Assembly (NCBI RefSeq): GCF_002356315.1
Contig: NZ_AP018164.1
Location: forward strand, 4,340,001 to 4,404,000
DNA from: Mycobacterium shigaense
GTDB lineage: Bacteria > Actinomycetota > Actinomycetes > Mycobacteriales > Mycobacteriaceae
Direction of reading: 5' to 3'
Length of the DNA stretch: 64,000 nt
Positions 37,248 through 45,730 of this stretch are shown here, one piece after another; positions within the stretch are counted from its first letter, which is position 1, and every line of letters starts with the position of its first letter. The position numbers and the translations under genes are program-made. The notes under the pieces were generated by a model. That model worked only from the letters and a program-made list of their open reading frames with translations. It ran no database searches and was not told the DNA's origin.

Positions 37248-39619
37248 AGCTTGCTCAGCGGAGCGTGGTTGTGCATCAGCTTGACCCGCCCCGAACTGCC
37301 GAAGTCGATCAACGACATCGCCGATTCGCCGACACCGGAGACTTCCTCGACCCGGCCCAGCCCGTACTTGTCGTGCGTCACCCGATCGCCGGGTTGCAAA
37401 ACCACCAGCGGCCGTTTGCCCACCCCGGAGCGGGTCGGCGCGACGCGCGGCGTGCCGAACCGCCCGGCGCCGCTGACCGGCGCACTGAACGACGGCGCGG
37501 GCGCGGTGCGCCGCCAGTCGATAAGTTCCTGCGGAATCTCTTGCAGGAAGCGCGATTCCGGGTTGAGCATCGGTTGCCCCCAGGATGACCGCACGATCGC
37601 CCTGGTCAGGTAGAGCCGCTGGCGGGCCCGGGTGATGCCGACATAGGCCAGCCGCCGCTCCTCGGACAGCTCGGTGGGATCGTCGAGGGCCCGCATGTGC
37701 GGGAACATCCCGTCCTCCCAGCCGGTGACGAACACCACCGGGAACTCCAGCCCCTTGGCGGTGTGCAAGGTCATCAGCGTGACCACACCGGCGGTGTTGT
37801 CGGGAATCTCGTCGGTGTCGGCCACCAGCGACACGCGCTCCAGAAAGGCCGCCAGCACACCGGTATCCGGCACATCCTCGTCGAGACCGTCTTCCGACGC
37901 CTCGCCCAACGCGGCAGCGTTGGCCTGATCGATGCTGAATTCGTGTGCGAAGCTGACGAGTTCGTTGAGGTTGTCCAGTCGGGCCAGTTCCTGCGGATCG
38001 GTGGAGGCCTCTAGTTCCGCACGGTAGCCGGTGCGCTCGAGCACCGACTCGACCAGATCGTCGAGGTCGTCGTCGAGGCGGCCGCGCAGCTCGTCGAGCA
38101 GCGCGACGAATCCCGAAATCGCTTTCTCCGCGCGGGTATTCAGCATCGGCACCTTGCCTTCGGCAGCGGCGACGAGCGCGTCGGCAAAGCTGGCGCCGGT
38201 GTTCTCGGCGTACACCGCGACGCAGGCCTCGGCCCGATCGCCGATACCCCGGCGCGGCGTGTTGAGGATGCGCCGCATGCTGACCGCGTCACCGGGGTTG
38301 TCCAGCACGCGCAGGTAGGCGACGATGTCGCGGATCTCCTTGCGCTCGTAAAAGCGAACCCCCCCAACGACTTTGTACGGTATGCCGGCGCGGATGAAGA
38401 CCTCCTCCAACGACCGCGACGAGTTGTTGGTGCGGTAGAACACGGCCACGTCGTTGTAGGTGATCTCGCCTTGCTCGGCGAGCGCGTCGATCTCCTGGGC
38501 GACGAACCTGGCCTCGTCGTGCTCGTTGTCGGCGACGTAGCCAACGATCAACTCGCCCTCGCCGGCGTCGGTCCACAGGCGCTTCTCGCGGCGGCCGGAG
38601 TTGCGGGCGATCACCGAGTTGGCCGCCGACAGAATGTTCTGCGTAGACCGGTAATTCTGTTCCAGCAGAATCGTTGTCGCGTCCGGGTAGTCGCGTTCGA
38701 AGTCCTCGATATTGCGGATGGTGGCGCCGCGGAAGGCGTAGATCGACTGGTCGGCATCGCCGACCACACACAGTTCGGCCGGCGGCACGGCATCGGCCGA
38801 CGGGCCAGAATTCTCGGCGGAACCGGGCTGATTCGGCGGTCCCAGCTTGGCGTCGCCTCCGACCAGTTCGCGAACCAGCACGTACTGGGCGTGGTTGGTG
38901 TCCTGATACTCGTCGACCAAGACGTGCCGGAACCGCCGCCGGTAGTACTGGGCGATCTGCGGGAAGCCCTGCAACACCGCCACGGTTTCGCCGATGAGGT
39001 CGTCGAAGTCCAGCGCGTTGGCCGCCCGCAACCGCCGCTGGTATTCGGCGTACACGCTTGCCACCGTGTGGGCCAGATCGTCGGATTCGTCGGACAGATT
39101 GGCCAGGGCCTGATCGGGGTCGACCAATTCGTTTTTCAGGTTGGAGATGGCGTTGGCCAGCAGGCGCGGCGAGTAGCGCTTGATATCCAGTCCCATGTCG
39201 CGGCCGATCATCTGCAGCAGGCGGCGCGAATCGTCGGCGTCATAGATCGAGAAATTGGAATTGAGGCCTTTGATCAGCGAAGCCTGGTTGCGCAGAATGC
39301 GCACACAGGTGGAGTGAAACGTCGACACCCACATCGCGCGGGCGCGATTGCCGACCAGCCGCACCACCCGTTCGCGCATTTCGGCGGCGGCCTTGTTGGT
39401 GAAGGTGATGGCCAGAATCTGGCCCACCCCCACGCCGCGCGCGGCAATCAGATAGGCGATGCGCCGGGTCAAGACCGCGGTCTTGCCCGAGCCGGCCCCG
39501 GCCACGATCAGCAGCGGCGGTCCTTCGTGCACCACCGCCTGGCGCTGCTGCGGGTTCAGTCCGTCGAGCAGCTGCTCGGCCTCGGACGCGGGCTTGGCAT
39601 CGGTTGCGTGCACAGTCAT
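37244..39619 (-). CDS. uvrD1: ATP-dependent DNA helicase UvrD1/PcrA
   Basis: UvrD1 is a superfamily 1A 3'-5' helicase in nucleotide excision repair and interacts with Ku in mycobacteria. The 791 residues include Walker A GAGSGKT at 41-47, AITFTNKAAAEMRERV, the DExx motif DEYQDTNHAQY, QNYRSTQNIL, TLHTAKGLEFPVVF and a C-terminal Tudor-like tail with DRVTHDKYGLGRV that binds RNA polymerase in PcrA. It is divergent from the chorismate mutase gene, across a 345-base region. Confidence 0.96.
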   Translation of the reverse strand: MTVHATDAKPASEAEQLLDGLNPQQRQAVVHEGPPLLIVAGAGSGKTAVLTRRIAYLIAARGVGVGQILAITFTNKAAAEMRERVVRLVGNRARAMWVSTFHSTCVRILRNQASLIKGLNSNFSIYDADDSRRLLQMIGRDMGLDIKRYSPRLLANAISNLKNELVDPDQALANLSDESDDLAHTVASVYAEYQRRLRAANALDFDDLIGETVAVLQGFPQIAQYYRRRFRHVLVDEYQDTNHAQYVLVRELVGGDAKLGPPNQPGSAENSGPSADAVPPAELCVVGDADQSIYAFRGATIRNIEDFERDYPDATTILLEQNYRSTQNILSAANSVIARNSGRREKRLWTDAGEGELIVGYVADNEHDEARFVAQEIDALAEQGEITYNDVAVFYRTNNSSRSLEEVFIRAGIPYKVVGGVRFYERKEIRDIVAYLRVLDNPGDAVSMRRILNTPRRGIGDRAEACVAVYAENTGASFADALVAAAEGKVPMLNTRAEKAISGFVALLDELRGRLDDDLDDLVESVLERTGYRAELEASTDPQELARLDNLNELVSFAHEFSIDQANAAALGEASEDGLDEDVPDTGVLAAFLERVSLVADTDEIPDNTAGVVTLMTLHTAKGLEFPVVFVTGWEDGMFPHMRALDDPTELSEERRLAYVGITRARQRLYLTRAIVRSSWGQPMLNPESRFLQEIPQELIDWRRTAPAPSFSAPVSGAGRFGTPRVAPTRSGVGKRPLVVLQPGDRVTHDKYGLGRVEEVSGVGESAMSLIDFGSSGRVKLMHNHAPLSKL

Positions 39620-39816
39620 GTCCGTCCAAATTTACCGCCGACCACCGACGTGGGGCGCCCAGGCCGCGCCGCGCGGTTCGGCGCCGCCTTTTCAAACCAC
39701 GCACCCACCGGGGACTATTGAAAGGTGAGGTCAGCACGCCCGCATACCGTTTTTGCGCCAACACGGCCATTAATGGCACACTCGATCGGTGCTCAGCCTG
39801 CAGCCCGGTCGGCAGT

Positions 39817-39840
39817 CCCCGGACCACGAGTGGTCCGGGG
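39817..39840 (+). repeat. Perfect inverted repeat (leader hairpin 1)
   Basis: CCCCGGACCAC at 39817-39827 is followed after two bases by its exact complement GTGGTCCGGGG at 39830-39840. In RNA this forms a very stable stem. It is not followed by a U-tract, so it is not a simple terminator; the right arm ends in GGGGA just before ATG 39842 and may hide a ribosome site. Confidence 0.85.
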
Positions 39841-39904
39841 AATGGATAATCCGATTTTCCTATGGGTATCCCCTAGCGGTGCCCGTGGTCTGACTGCTCG
39901 CGCA

Positions 39905-39947
39905 GAGCCCCGTGGTCCGCTTCCGGATTCGGGGCTCGTCTCTTTTT
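39905..39947 (+). terminator. Intrinsic terminator upstream of chorismate mutase
   Basis: GAGCCCCG (39905-39912) and CGGGGCTC (39930-39937) form an 8-base GC-rich stem with a 17-base loop, followed by GTCTCTTTTT ending at 39947. This is a classic rho-independent terminator shape, rare in mycobacteria. It ends 17 bases before the chorismate mutase ATG at 39965, so it cannot serve a gene upstream on this strand and is best read as an attenuator. Confidence 0.75.
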
Positions 39948-39964
39948 GTGAGGCTCGATAACGG

Positions 39965-40282
39965 ATGAGACCAGAACCCCCACATGATGAGAACGCGGAG
40001 TCAGCGGAAATGAACATCGAAATGATCGATACCGAACAACCAGCGAACATCGACAACCTGCGCAAAGAAATCGATCGGCTGGACGCCGAGATCCTTGCCG
40101 CGGTGAAACGGCGTGCGGAAGTGTCCCAGGCGATCGGCAAAGCCCGAATGGCCACCGGCGGCACCCGGTTGGTGCACAGCCGGGAGATGCAGGTCATCGA
40201 GCGCTACAGCGAGCTCGGCCCCGAGGGCAAGGACCTGGCCATGCTGTTGTTGCGATTGGGCAGGGGCCGGCTCGGCCATTAA
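39965..40282 (+). CDS. Intracellular chorismate mutase (AroQ-delta)
   Basis: The enzyme turns chorismate into prephenate for Phe and Tyr. The 105-residue all-helical protein has the AroQ signature LRKEIDRLDAEILAAVKRRA, IGKARMATGGTRLVHSREMQ and ends LLLRLGRGRLGH. It is nearly the same as Rv0948c from end to end, a short, low-activity mutase that is boosted by complex formation with DAHP synthase (AroG). Start ATG 39965; an internal ATG at 40010 gives the 90-residue form. The terminator-like leader upstream suggests control by attenuation. Confidence 0.95.
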   Translation: MRPEPPHDENAESAEMNIEMIDTEQPANIDNLRKEIDRLDAEILAAVKRRAEVSQAIGKARMATGGTRLVHSREMQVIERYSELGPEGKDLAMLLLRLGRGRLGH

Positions 40283-40477
40283 ATCTCCGCGCCATCAGAA
40301 GGTTTTCGCCGGCGAATAGCGTGCTGTTGGGTGCGTTTCACCCCGCGCGCCAGCGCTGGCTGGTTCCCGCGGAACCGCACTAGGGTCGAACCATGACCCG
40401 CGTCGGCGACGATGCAGTGGGGCACCCCCGGCCGCGCAGCGGCGAGGAGGACCAAGCGATGAGGAGGAGCCGCGCCA

Positions 40478-42142
40478 ATGACCGCAGTGCACACCATCCC
40501 CGACATCACCGCGACCCCGGCGTGGGACGCCCTGCGCAAGCATCACGAGCAGATCGGTGCCGTCCACCTTCGCCAGTTCTTCGACGACGACCCGGATCGC
40601 GGGCGCGAACTGACCCTCGAGGTCGGCGATCTCTACATCGACTACAGCAAGCACCGCGTCACGCGCGAGACGCTGCGCCTGCTGATCGAGCTGGCGCGGG
40701 CGGCCCACCTCGAAGAGCGCCGCGACCAGATGTTCTCCGGCGCGCACATCAACACCTCCGAGGACCGCGCCGTGCTGCACACCGCGCTGCGCCTGCCCCG
40801 CGACGCCGAGTTGACCGTCGACGGCCAAAACGTCGTGGCCGATGTGCACCAGGTGCTGGACGCGATGGGCGACTTCACCGACCGGCTCCGCAACGGCGAA
40901 TGGACCGGTGCCACCGGCGAACGCATCAAGACCGTCGTCAACATCGGCATCGGCGGTTCGGACCTGGGACCGGCGATGGTCTACCAGGCGCTGCGCCACT
41001 ACGCCGATGCGGGCATCTCGGCGCGCTTCGTCTCCAACGTCGACCCCGCCGACCTGGTCGCCAAGCTGGCCGGCTTAGACCCTGCTTCAACACTTTTCAT
41101 CGTCGCCTCGAAGACGTTCTCCACCCTGGAGACGCTGACGAACGCGACCGCGGCCCGCCGCTGGCTGACCGAGGCGCTCGGCGACGCCGCAGTGTCCAAG
41201 CACTTCGTCGCGGTCTCGACCAACAAGCGCCTGGTCGACGAGTTCGGCATCAACACCGACAACATGTTCGGCTTCTGGGACTGGGTCGGCGGCCGCTACT
41301 CGGTCGACTCGGCGATCGGCCTGTCGGTGATGGCGGTCATCGGCCGGGAGGCCTTCGCAGACTTCCTGTCCGGGTTCCACCTCGTCGACGAACACTTCAA
41401 GACCGCCCCGCTGGAGGCCAATGCGCCGGCCCTGCTCGGCTTGATCGGGCTGTGGTACTCCAACTTCCTGAACGCCCAATCCCGGGTCGTACTCCCGTAT
41501 TCCAACGACCTGGCCCGCTTCGCGGCGTACCTGCAGCAGCTGACCATGGAATCCAACGGCAAGTCGACGCACGCCGACGGCACACCCGTCACCACCGACA
41601 CCGGTGAAATCTATTGGGGCGAACCGGGAACCAACGGTCAACACGCCTTCTACCAGTTGATCCATCAGGGCACTCGGCTGATACCGGCCGACTTCATCGG
41701 CTTCAGCCAGCCCACCGACGACCTGCCGACCGCCGACGGCACCGGCAGCATGCACGACTTGCTGATGAGCAACTTCTTCGCCCAGACCCAGGTGCTGGCC
41801 TTCGGGAAGACGGCGGAAGAAATCGCCGCCGAGGGCACCCCGGCGGACGTGGTGCCGCACAAGGTGATGCCCGGCAACCGCCCCTCGACGTCGATCCTGG
41901 CCAACCGGCTCACCCCGTCGGTGGTCGGCCAGCTGATCGCGCTCTACGAACATCAGGTCTTCACCGAGGGCGTCATCTGGGGCATCGACTCGTTCGACCA
42001 GTGGGGCGTGGAGCTGGGCAAGACGCAGGCCAAGGCGCTGCTCCCGGTGATCACCGGCGACGAGTCCCCGCCGGCGCAGTCCGACAGCTCGACCGATGCG
42101 CTGGTGCGTCGCTATCGCACCGGGCGCGGACGGGTGAGTTGA
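40478..42142 (+). CDS. pgi: Glucose-6-phosphate isomerase
   Basis: Pgi interconverts glucose-6-phosphate and fructose-6-phosphate. The 554 residues contain the family motifs NIGIGGSDLGPAMV, WDWVGGRYSVDSAIGLS and GVIWGIDSFDQWGVELGK. The catalytic Glu, His and Lys regions (NGKSTHADGTPV and the last motif) are intact. The upstream 195-base gap holds AGGAGG-rich sequence before the ATG. The stop lies 1 base from the convergent TetR gene stop. Confidence 0.97.
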   Translation: MTAVHTIPDITATPAWDALRKHHEQIGAVHLRQFFDDDPDRGRELTLEVGDLYIDYSKHRVTRETLRLLIELARAAHLEERRDQMFSGAHINTSEDRAVLHTALRLPRDAELTVDGQNVVADVHQVLDAMGDFTDRLRNGEWTGATGERIKTVVNIGIGGSDLGPAMVYQALRHYADAGISARFVSNVDPADLVAKLAGLDPASTLFIVASKTFSTLETLTNATAARRWLTEALGDAAVSKHFVAVSTNKRLVDEFGINTDNMFGFWDWVGGRYSVDSAIGLSVMAVIGREAFADFLSGFHLVDEHFKTAPLEANAPALLGLIGLWYSNFLNAQSRVVLPYSNDLARFAAYLQQLTMESNGKSTHADGTPVTTDTGEIYWGEPGTNGQHAFYQLIHQGTRLIPADFIGFSQPTDDLPTADGTGSMHDLLMSNFFAQTQVLAFGKTAEEIAAEGTPADVVPHKVMPGNRPSTSILANRLTPSVVGQLIALYEHQVFTEGVIWGIDSFDQWGVELGKTQAKALLPVITGDESPPAQSDSSTDALVRRYRTGRGRVS

Positions 42143-42143
42143 G

Positions 42144-42755
42144 TTAGCTGCGCAGCGCCAATCCGGACCCGAGCCCGCGGACGAAGGCGCGCAGGCGTTC
42201 CTGCGTCGCGGTCTGCGGATTGCTGAGATGCAGCTGCAGTAGCTCGCGGCCGGCGGCGTGCAGGACCCGGGCCGTGTATTCCGGCTCGTGCAGCTCGGGA
42301 TCGTGACGCAGCAGTTCACGGACGAAGAAGGCCAGCACGACAGCCTGGGATTGGGCGAGCCGGGCATACAACTCCGGCGGGGCGCCCTGGGGCGGGAACA
42401 GGAACAGCCGCCAGGTCGCCGGATGGGCGTCGACGGCGGCCAACACGCCGTCGAACGCGACCGCGAGGGTCTGGTCGGCGGCTTCGTTGGATCGGGCATC
42501 CAAGCCGGAGATCGCGTCGGCGAACTGCGCGCCGGCCCGCGCCGCCTCCCGGTCGATCAGCGCGACGAACAGGCCCGCCGGGTCGCCGAACAGCTGATAG
42601 ATCAGGGAGCGGTTGATGCCCGCCTGCCGCGCGATGCGGTTCGGGGTGGCCGCGTGGAAACCCTCGGCGTCGACGATCGCGTGCGTGACGTCCAGGATCT
42701 GCTCACGCCGCCCCTCGGCGGTCATGCGCCGCCTGTGGCTGTCCACCGTGGTCAC
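42144..42755 (-). CDS. TetR-family transcriptional regulator
   Basis: The 203-residue protein has an N-terminal TetR helix-turn-helix (GRREQILDVTHAIVDAEGFH, then RIARQAGINRSLIYQLFGDP, about 15-60) and a helical ligand domain. I chose GTG 42755, which gives the usual short basic stretch before the HTH; ATG 42725 is possible. It is divergent from the DUF2236 gene, and a palindrome between them is the likely operator. So it probably represses that gene and itself in response to a small hydrophobic ligand. It is not in the M. tuberculosis segment as I recall it. Confidence 0.85.
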   Translation of the reverse strand: MTTVDSHRRRMTAEGRREQILDVTHAIVDAEGFHAATPNRIARQAGINRSLIYQLFGDPAGLFVALIDREAARAGAQFADAISGLDARSNEAADQTLAVAFDGVLAAVDAHPATWRLFLFPPQGAPPELYARLAQSQAVVLAFFVRELLRHDPELHEPEYTARVLHAAGRELLQLHLSNPQTATQERLRAFVRGLGSGLALRS

Positions 42756-42779
42756 GCTTGACAGCATAACTAACAGCTT

Positions 42780-42794
42780 GTGAGTATTACTCAC
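42780..42794. promoter_or_regulatory. Palindromic operator between TetR and DUF2236 genes
   Basis: GTGAGTA-T-TACTCAC is a perfect 7+7 palindrome about one central base. It lies 25 bases before the TetR start and 26 bases before the DUF2236 ATG, in the only intergenic space between the two divergent genes. Position and shape fit a TetR operator controlling both. Confidence 0.75.
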
Positions 42795-42820
42795 GAAGCG
42801 TCAGTTAGCCGGAGGTTGTG

Positions 42821-44140
42821 ATGGTCGCGTACTACCCCGAACTCGCGCAGCGCGTCCGAAGCCAGCGCGATTTGCAGCCCGACCTCTACGGGGACTTCGA
42901 CTTCGACCAGCGACCGGATCGCCTGGCCACCGAGCCCAACGTCGAGACCGCCCTGCCTCCCTGGGCCGGCGACCGCGCCCCGATCCTGGCGGACGACCGG
43001 GTGATGGAATTGATCAGCACGGCCACCCTGCTCGGCGACGTTGTCGCGGATCCCTATGCGGCCCTGATGAATACGCACAGCCTCACCCAGCTGATCGACA
43101 TGCTCAAGACGGCTTGTCGCAAGGGCATCGACGCGGTGCCCGACGCGCCTCCCGAACTCGCCTCCTTCATCGCCGCCATGGAGGACACCCCGGAATGGAT
43201 CGACTTCGACCTGGTGCGCGAGGGCGCTCGACAGGAGCGCATTCCCGCGGCGCTGCTGGCCCCCTTCATCACCCGTGGGGCGTTCATCGCCACGTTCACC
43301 AACAGCTACGCCGCGCTGCCGATGGCCCTGACCGGCGCACTCTCGGGCAAGCGGGCCGCCCGGCGGGTCAACGAGACGGCCAGCTTCTTCGCCGTCACCA
43401 CGCTGCCGGGCGCGCTGGACCGCTACGGCCCCGGGTTCGAGGCCGCCGCGATGGTCCGGCTGATGCACTCGATGGTCCGCTACAACGCCCTGAAGAAATC
43501 CGGTAAATGGGACACAGCCATCTACGGCATGCCGGTGCCGCAGGTCGACCAGATGCCTGCCGGGATGATCGGTCAGTACCTGTTGGCCCGCAAGGCTCGT
43601 CAGGAGGGCCGGACGCAGTTCACCGCCGAAGAGCGCGCAGTCGTCGAATTCGCCCGCTACCGCTGCTTTCTGCTGGGCCTGCCCGAGGAACTGTTGCCCG
43701 CCGAACCCGCCGACATCATTCACGTCATGCACGCGCGGTCGGCGTTGCTGCGCCACGGCTTCGACAGCATCTGCCAGGAGCTAGTGCGCGGCACGATGGC
43801 GGCCTATCTGCGCCCCGGCACCTCGCTGTTCGAGCGCTGCGCCGACGCGGTCGAGAAGAGCTTCAGCAAGTTCACCTTCGTGCGCACCTTCTGCGGCGGC
43901 AACGGCGACGTCGCCGAGGCCATGGGCGTCTCACTCGGGCCGACGGATCTGGTGCGCATCGCCCTGACCGCACCGCTCATCCTCGGACGGTTCGACGTCG
44001 TGAGCCGCGCCAGCCGCATCCCCGTGCTGCAAGACATTACCGACGCCTACGTCATCAGGCTGCTCAAGGTCCGCCTGGCAACTTATGGCAAACCCGAATT
44101 CACCACGGATGCAAGGCATTACACGCCAGTCCCGCACTGA
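42821..44140 (+). CDS. DUF2236 (MpaB/Lcp-like) heme oxygenase-family protein
   Basis: The 439-residue protein belongs to DUF2236, the family of latex-clearing protein Lcp and the fungal MpaB oxygenase, heme-b proteins that cleave C=C bonds of prenyl chains. It is largely helical and carries the conserved MVRLMHSMVRYN and RGAFIATFTNSYA segments, with the histidine in the RLMH motif a likely heme ligand or active residue. The start is ATG 42821 with GGAGG at 42811-42815; a GTG lies just before. There is no signal peptide. Regulation by the divergent TetR protein is likely. The substrate is unknown. Confidence 0.85.
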   Translation: MVAYYPELAQRVRSQRDLQPDLYGDFDFDQRPDRLATEPNVETALPPWAGDRAPILADDRVMELISTATLLGDVVADPYAALMNTHSLTQLIDMLKTACRKGIDAVPDAPPELASFIAAMEDTPEWIDFDLVREGARQERIPAALLAPFITRGAFIATFTNSYAALPMALTGALSGKRAARRVNETASFFAVTTLPGALDRYGPGFEAAAMVRLMHSMVRYNALKKSGKWDTAIYGMPVPQVDQMPAGMIGQYLLARKARQEGRTQFTAEERAVVEFARYRCFLLGLPEELLPAEPADIIHVMHARSALLRHGFDSICQELVRGTMAAYLRPGTSLFERCADAVEKSFSKFTFVRTFCGGNGDVAEAMGVSLGPTDLVRIALTAPLILGRFDVVSRASRIPVLQDITDAYVIRLLKVRLATYGKPEFTTDARHYTPVPH

Positions 44141-44400
44141 GGTCCGCGAGCAGGCTGGTGTTCGGACCGGAAAGGTCGCCCGGCCTGCGCAGCTCCGCGA
44201 TTTGCCACCGAGACGTCAGGCTCGCGGCCTTGGATTGCCCCCGGGTAGCAGAGTGCTGCGGGCTACCACCAAGCGGCCGGCTTCGACAGCCATCGAGTAA
44301 ATACGTTGGCCAACGTCCAGGAGACCTGTCGCAAGATAAGTCCGGAAACGCCTACTAAAAAGCTCATTTCACGGGACACCCCTGCTGTACGGGGCCCCCG
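44141..44400. other. Intergenic region after the DUF2236 gene
   Basis: A 260-base stretch. GGTAGC (44244-44249) and GCTACC (44262-44267) can form a stem with an inner GCAG/CTGC pair, perhaps the end of the DUF2236 transcript, but no T-run follows. From about 44280 the GC content falls markedly and stays lower through the next gene. No RNA gene was recognised. Confidence 0.4.
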
Positions 44401-44781
44401 GTGCTGGATGTGATCCATTACCATATGGACCGCGCTCGCCGTGTTAATCGAGAGATTCTCGAACTTTCGGAGTTCGTCGCGCCAGATGTGGTCAGCCTGG
44501 TAAACGACATCGAAAGCGAAGGCTATTTTCGGGCATTCGAGTTTGTCCACCCGCTGATCAAGGCAAACCAACTCAATAACTCCGACATATCGTTTCTGGC
44601 TCGACACATCTTCGACTATCTATTGCTCGCTGACCGACTGGGACACCTACCGCCGCGACTTCCTGCCCCCGCCGTCACCGCGACCCGCCACTTGATCGCA
44701 GGGACAACGCGCGACAGCGACGAAGTTCCGCTACGAATCTTCTCGACACCTGAGGACGAGGTAAACAGCCAGGATGCCTAA
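44401..44781 (+). CDS. Hypothetical protein, lower-GC orphan
   Basis: The 126-residue reading frame has GTG 44401 as start; ATG 44425 is an alternative. The predicted protein is amphipathic-helical (RVNREILELSEFVAPDVVSL, SDISFLARHIFDYLLLADRL), has no signal, no membrane segment and no cysteine, and ends in a Pro/Asp-rich tail. Third codon positions are far less GC-rich than in all neighbours, with many A/T endings, which suggests recent transfer. There is an opposing open frame at 44263-44607, which looks less protein-like. I recognise no family. Confidence 0.5.
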   Translation: MLDVIHYHMDRARRVNREILELSEFVAPDVVSLVNDIESEGYFRAFEFVHPLIKANQLNNSDISFLARHIFDYLLLADRLGHLPPRLPAPAVTATRHLIAGTTRDSDEVPLRIFSTPEDEVNSQDA

Positions 44782-44875
44782 CGGGCGGCGCCGAGTCGAC
44801 TCGTGACCGGTTTCTCGGACGGCGACTGTGTACCTGACGCCGCGGAGCCGTCGCCCGGTTCACCCACGGCGCGCG

Positions 44876-45625
44876 TCAGGCGAAGGGTTTGGTCAGCGAC
44901 GGCGGCAGCACCCGCATCAGCTGCACCAGCGGAGCCCACGGCCACCGCGGCACCACGGCCCGGCCAGGCTCACGCTCGATGGCACCGACCAGCGCCTTGA
45001 CGCCAGTTTCGTTGTCCACCATCAGCATTGTGCTCGCCGACTTCGCAGTCATCTCAGACTCGATGTAGCCCGGCTCGATCACCGTGATCTTGATCGGGCC
45101 CTTGACGTACTCGGCGCGCAACGACTCGCCGAGCGACGTCAACCCCGCCTTGCTCGCGCAGTAGGCGGCCTTGACGCCGGGGACCCCGGTGTTGCCGAGC
45201 ACCGACGAGATCAGCACCAGGTGCCCGGCTCCGCTCTTGTGGAACATCTCCAACGCGGTCTCGATCTGCACCAGCGCAGACACCAGGTTGGTCTCGATGG
45301 TCGCCTTGTTGGCCCACAGCTTGCCGGAGCCCAGCTTGGCGCCCTTGCCGATGCCGGCGTTGACGATGACGCGGTCGATGCCGCCGAGTGCGTCGCCAAG
45401 CTCGGCGAACACCTTTTGCACCTGCTCGTGGTCGTTCACGTCCAGCGCGGCGACCGCGACCTTTACATCCGGATACCGTTGCGCCAGTTCGGCTTTCAAC
45501 TCGTCGAGCCGGTCGGTCCGCCGGGCACACAGCGCCAGGTCGCGTCCCTTGGCGGCGAACTCCCGCGCCATCCCGGCCCCCAGGCCTGAGCTTGCGCCGG
45601 TGATGAGGATCTGCTGGCGAGTCAT
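44876..45625 (-). CDS. Short-chain dehydrogenase/reductase (Rv0945-like)
   Basis: The 249-residue protein is a classical SDR: cofactor motif TGASSGLGAG at 9-18, NAG at 89-91, catalytic Ser140/141 and the Tyr155-x3-Lys159 pair in YCASK. The basic Arg35-Arg36 after the second strand suggests NADP(H). Near the C-terminus is a Pro-rich segment (RWPWAPLVQLMRVLPPSL) that may touch the membrane. It is downstream of fpg2 on the same strand with a 105-base gap. Substrate unknown. Confidence 0.92.
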   Translation of the reverse strand: MTRQQILITGASSGLGAGMAREFAAKGRDLALCARRTDRLDELKAELAQRYPDVKVAVAALDVNDHEQVQKVFAELGDALGGIDRVIVNAGIGKGAKLGSGKLWANKATIETNLVSALVQIETALEMFHKSGAGHLVLISSVLGNTGVPGVKAAYCASKAGLTSLGESLRAEYVKGPIKITVIEPGYIESEMTAKSASTMLMVDNETGVKALVGAIEREPGRAVVPRWPWAPLVQLMRVLPPSLTKPFA

Positions 45626-45730
45626 CCGGGCAGCATATCGACAGGTCTCAAGTCTCGTCCGGTCGGCCGGGACATCTGCCCCACGCGGAGTAGACGGGGG
45701 AGCTAACGCACCGACTCGACGTTCGACCGA

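Larger units (their letters stand above)
39620..39964. other. Structured leader/intergenic region of uvrD1 and chorismate mutase
   Basis: The region separates two divergent genes. A possible sigma-70-like pair reading plus, TTGCGC near 39743 and TAATGG near 39771, would give a transcript starting near 39785 that contains two hairpins: a perfect 11-base inverted repeat (39817-39840) and a terminator (39905-39947). An open frame runs from ATG 39842 to a stop at 39959-39961 and could be a leader peptide; it contains single Phe and Trp codons. GTGGTCCG occurs both in the right arm of hairpin 1 and in the loop of the terminator, so alternative pairing is possible. Confidence 0.6.

Noticed and set aside
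39842..39961. Small gene MDNPIFLW... before chorismate mutase as an ordinary CDS
   Set aside because: It lies wholly within the hairpin/terminator leader; I treat it as a possible leader peptide and do not list it as a gene.
44244..44267. GGTAGC/GCTACC stem as a terminator for the DUF2236 gene
   Set aside because: There is no T-run after the stem and the stem is short, so it is only mentioned in the intergenic entry.
44263..44607. Minus-strand open frame of 114 codons opposite the orphan gene
   Set aside because: It has no ribosome site that I can see, its ends fall in the intergenic part, and the plus frame gives a more regular helical protein.
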